A stretch of 24,310 nucleotides of DNA from an uncultured Neomegalonema sp. Its GTDB lineage: Bacteria > Pseudomonadota > Alphaproteobacteria > Rhodobacterales > Rhodobacteraceae. The notes under the pieces are model-generated. The model was not told the DNA's origin, made no database searches, and saw nothing but the letters and a program-made list of their open reading frames with translations. This document shows, one piece after another, positions 22,488-24,310 of the stretch. The DNA lies in the NCBI GenBank assembly GCA_937958345.1, contig CALGNW010000257.1, positions 1 to 24,310 of the forward strand, written 5' to 3'. The position numbers were made by a program, and so were the translations under genes. Position 1 is the stretch's first letter. Each line of letters starts with the position of its first letter.

Positions 22488-23684
22488 ATGACCACCACCG
22501 CGCCGCGCGCCGCAAACTGGCTGATCCTGACGGCTTTGCTGAGTTGCAGCGGGGTCAGTATTCTGTCGACCGACCTTTTCACGCCCAGCCTGCCGCACTT
22601 GCCCGGTTTACTGGCGACGACGCCGCAGATTGTGCAACTGACCATGAGCCTCAATCTCGCGGCCTTTGCGGTGTGCCAGCTTTTCTACGGGCCGCTGGCC
22701 GACCGGTTCGGGCGGCGGCCTCTGCTGATTTACGGCCTGATCGGGTTTTTGATCTCCTCGGTCGCCTGCGCGCTTGCTCCGACCATCGGAGTATTGATTG
22801 CCGCGCGTATTGCGCAGGGATTTTTCGCCAGTGCCGAGGCCGTTGTGACCATGCTGCTTGTCCGCGAATTGTTCGAGGGCGACGAGGGGACCCGCGCGAT
22901 GGGTCTGTTCGGCATGGGCCTCGGCGCGTTTCCGGCGGTCGGGCCGTTGCTGGGCGGTTACATCCACATCTGGGCGGGATGGCGCGCGAATTTTGTGCTG
23001 ATGGCCGCGGCCATCGCCGTTTTCGGCCTGCTGGCGGTCAAGGTTCTGCCCGAGACAAAAGTCCCGGACCGGAACGCCCTCAACCTGCGCCATATCGCCC
23101 GCACCTATCGCAGCCTGATCACCGAGCGTGCGATCCTGCGCTATCTGATCCCGATGGGAACCAGCATGGCGGGCATGTTCGCGTTCATCACGGCGGGGCC
23201 GTTTATTCTGATCGACCTGATGGACATCGCGACCGAGCGGTACGGGCTTTATTCCGGCGCAACGGTGCTGTCGTACATCGCGGGCAGTTACTCCGTCAGC
23301 CGCCTTGCCCGCCGCGTTCCCGGTCCGGCGCTGGTAGAGGCGGGGGTCGCGACCTTGTTTGCGGGCGGCCTCGGCACATTGGCGGTGGTCGGTTCGGGTC
23401 TGGCGACGCCGCTGTCACTGGTCGCGGTCCTGTCGGTCTCGACCTTCGGGATCGGACTGGTCTTCGGTGCGGCGCCCATGCTGATGCTGGATGCAGCAGG
23501 CGACGTGCGGCGGGGCGCGGCCTCCGGTCTGCTCGGGTGTTTCGAGCTTGGGTGCGCCGCGCTGGGCGCGCTGGCCGTGGGCATGTTCTATGACGGAACC
23601 GCGCTGCCCTGCGCCGCCGTGATGGGGGTCAGCGGCATCCTCGGCGCAGGGGCGTGGCGGGGGCTGGCAGAGCGGCGGGGATAG
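22488..23684 (+). CDS. Bcr/CflA-type MFS drug efflux transporter
   Basis: A 398-residue inner-membrane transporter with about 12 hydrophobic segments. Residues 29-38 (DLFTPSLPHL) match the acidic TM1 motif of Bcr/CflA pumps. GPLADRFGRRP (68-78) is MFS motif A in the TM2-TM3 loop. ARIAQGFFASAEAVV and LVRELFEGDEGTRAMGLFGMGLGAFPAVGPLLGG give motif B and the antiporter motif C region in TM4-TM5. It probably exports a drug or metabolite in exchange for protons; the substrate is unknown. The start is ATG 22488, within a Thr/Arg N-terminus typical of the family. GC is about 68% in a sampled line. It is divergent from the kinase operon and converges on ybaB. Confidence 0.92.
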   Translation: MTTTAPRAANWLILTALLSCSGVSILSTDLFTPSLPHLPGLLATTPQIVQLTMSLNLAAFAVCQLFYGPLADRFGRRPLLIYGLIGFLISSVACALAPTIGVLIAARIAQGFFASAEAVVTMLLVRELFEGDEGTRAMGLFGMGLGAFPAVGPLLGGYIHIWAGWRANFVLMAAAIAVFGLLAVKVLPETKVPDRNALNLRHIARTYRSLITERAILRYLIPMGTSMAGMFAFITAGPFILIDLMDIATERYGLYSGATVLSYIAGSYSVSRLARRVPGPALVEAGVATLFAGGLGTLAVVGSGLATPLSLVAVLSVSTFGIGLVFGAAPMLMLDAAGDVRRGAASGLLGCFELGCAALGALAVGMFYDGTALPCAAVMGVSGILGAGAWRGLAERRG

Positions 23685-23693
23685 TCCCGCCCT

Positions 23694-23710
23694 CCGCCGC
23701 GCTCCGGCGG
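23694..23710. terminator. Short hairpin between convergent efflux pump and ybaB genes
   Basis: CCGCCG (23694-23699) and CGGCGG (23705-23710) pair around a 5-nt loop, directly abutting the ybaB stop. An alternative stem, GGCGGG (23674-23679) with CCCGCC (23686-23691), overlaps the pump stop codon. There is no T-tract, so this is a weak shared terminator at best. Confidence 0.45.
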
Positions 23711-24061
23711 TTACTGGCCCATCATGCCTTGCAGGCCGGGGGGCAGTTCCATGCCGCCCATCAGCTTTTGCATTTCTTCCTGTGCGCGTTCCGCCGCCTT
23801 GGTCTGGGCATCGGCGACCGCCGCGACGATCAGATCCTCCAGCACGCCGACCTCGTCGGCATTGACCAGCGAGGGGTCGATGGTCACGCCCTTGAGCGTG
23901 CCTTTTGCGGTGGCCGTCGCGACGATCATGCCGCCGCCGGACGATCCCTGAACCTCGATCCGGTCCAGCGAGTCCTGCATTTCTGCGGCCTTCGCCTGCA
24001 TCTGTTGCGCCTGCTCCATCATTCCTTTGATGTCGCCCATGCCTTTGAGTGCGCCAAACAT
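23711..24061 (-). CDS. ybaB: YbaB/EbfC-family nucleoid-associated protein
   Basis: A 116-residue YbaB/EbfC protein, normally a dimeric DNA-binding nucleoid-associated protein. The N-terminal helix GDIKGMMEQAQQMQAKAAEMQDSL is followed by IEVQGSSGGGMIVATATAKGTLKGVTIDPSL, the conserved central sheet. The helix LEDLIVAAVADAQTKAAERAQEEMQKLMGG comes next, with a Pro/Gly/Met-rich tail. The ATG directly follows the dnaX stop (TGAATG), so the two are coupled. In most bacteria recR follows at once; here the next gene is a convergent efflux pump. Confidence 0.95.
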   Translation of the reverse strand: MFGALKGMGDIKGMMEQAQQMQAKAAEMQDSLDRIEVQGSSGGGMIVATATAKGTLKGVTIDPSLVNADEVGVLEDLIVAAVADAQTKAAERAQEEMQKLMGGMELPPGLQGMMGQ

Positions 24062-24310
24062 TCAATCTTCTCCAAATAGGTCTTCGTCATCGTCGAACGT
24101 ATTATCGTCCAGAGGCTCGCCCGCTTCTTCGCCGGTCAGCCGCTTGCGCGGGATCACCAGCAGCTCGGCGTCTTTGAACAGCGCCAGCCCCGCCGCGACA
24201 AGAGGGTTTTTGCGCACACGCTGTTCCAGCGACTGCATTTGCTCGCTGCGGGCTTCGGAAACCGTGGCCCCGCCGGGCGCATCCCCGACCGAGACAATCC
24301 AGCGGTGATC
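24062..24310 (-). CDS. dnaX: DNA polymerase III subunit gamma/tau, C-terminal fragment
   Basis: The last 82 codons of a gene entering from the right edge. The visible part reads HRWIVSVGDAPGGATVSEARSE, then NPLVAAGLALFKDAELLVIPRKRL, and ends in a very acidic tail (DDNTFDDDEDLFGED). This resembles the C-terminal tau domain of alphaproteobacterial DnaX. The call rests strongly on position: it abuts ybaB, as dnaX almost always does. The catalytic AAA+ part lies outside the window, so the assignment cannot be confirmed from conserved motifs here. Confidence 0.82.
   Translation of the reverse strand, partial: DHRWIVSVGDAPGGATVSEARSEQMQSLEQRVRKNPLVAAGLALFKDAELLVIPRKRLTGEEAGEPLDDNTFDDDEDLFGED

Noticed and set aside
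22367..23593. A 408-codon plus-strand frame overlapping the efflux pump gene
   Set aside because: It is rich in Arg, Gly and Ala without domains, and it reads the same DNA in another frame. The pump frame has clear MFS motifs and hydrophobic segments.
1..24310. CRISPR arrays, tRNA/rRNA genes, insertion sequences
   Set aside because: No regularly spaced repeats, no tRNA-like arm patterns in the gaps, and no transposase or integrase motifs were found by eye.

Overview
The window looks like a chromosomal stretch from an alphaproteobacterium, most likely of the Rhodobacterales (Roseobacter-type). I infer this from the moderately high GC, the protein flavour, the liu-type leucine cluster with a MAPEG gene inside it, the oxyR-katG pair, and the dnaX-ybaB and recR genes. 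No rRNA, tRNA, CRISPR array or transposase is visible.

Region 1 (1-13160) is a leucine/isovalerate catabolic cluster. From right to left on the minus strand it carries isovaleryl-CoA dehydrogenase, methylcrotonyl-CoA carboxylase beta, a MAPEG membrane protein and methylcrotonyl-CoA carboxylase alpha (biotin subunit). A lone plus-strand gene for a small secreted protein interrupts this. A second leftward block then encodes an acyl-CoA synthetase, a hotdog thioesterase, HMG-CoA lyase, a full-length RecQ helicase and a methylglutaconyl-CoA hydratase cut by the left edge. Most genes of this second block overlap by 4-8 bp. Diverging from isovaleryl-CoA dehydrogenase are an acetyl-CoA C-acetyltransferase and a rhodanese-domain protein. 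Together the enzymes take isovaleryl-CoA to acetyl-CoA plus acetoacetate, and the thiolase handles acetoacetyl-CoA. The odd member is recQ, a DNA repair gene translationally coupled to the hydratase.

Region 2 (13161-17301) is peroxide and thiol stress. katG lies downstream of oxyR on the same strand, and an OxyR-like ATAG-N7-CTAT dyad overlaps the end of oxyR. Next to oxyR, pointing away, is a ChaC-type gamma-glutamylcyclotransferase.

Region 3 (17295-24310) contains a secreted tandem CAP-domain protein, then recR. The window ends with ybaB and the C-terminus of dnaX. In many bacteria dnaX-ybaB-recR is one operon. Here ybaB and recR are separated by about 4.5 kb holding a DUF3883 / PD-(D/E)xK-like nuclease gene with visibly lower GC, an orphan membrane histidine kinase, a small secreted sulfite-oxidase-fold-like protein in operon with the kinase, and a Bcr/CflA-type efflux pump.

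The best candidates for something undescribed are the stand-alone nuclease-like protein inserted at the broken dnaX-ybaB/recR locus, the kinase plus cysteine-less SUOX-like periplasmic partner, and the recQ-leucine catabolism coupling. All functional calls come from reading motifs by eye. No database search was run.
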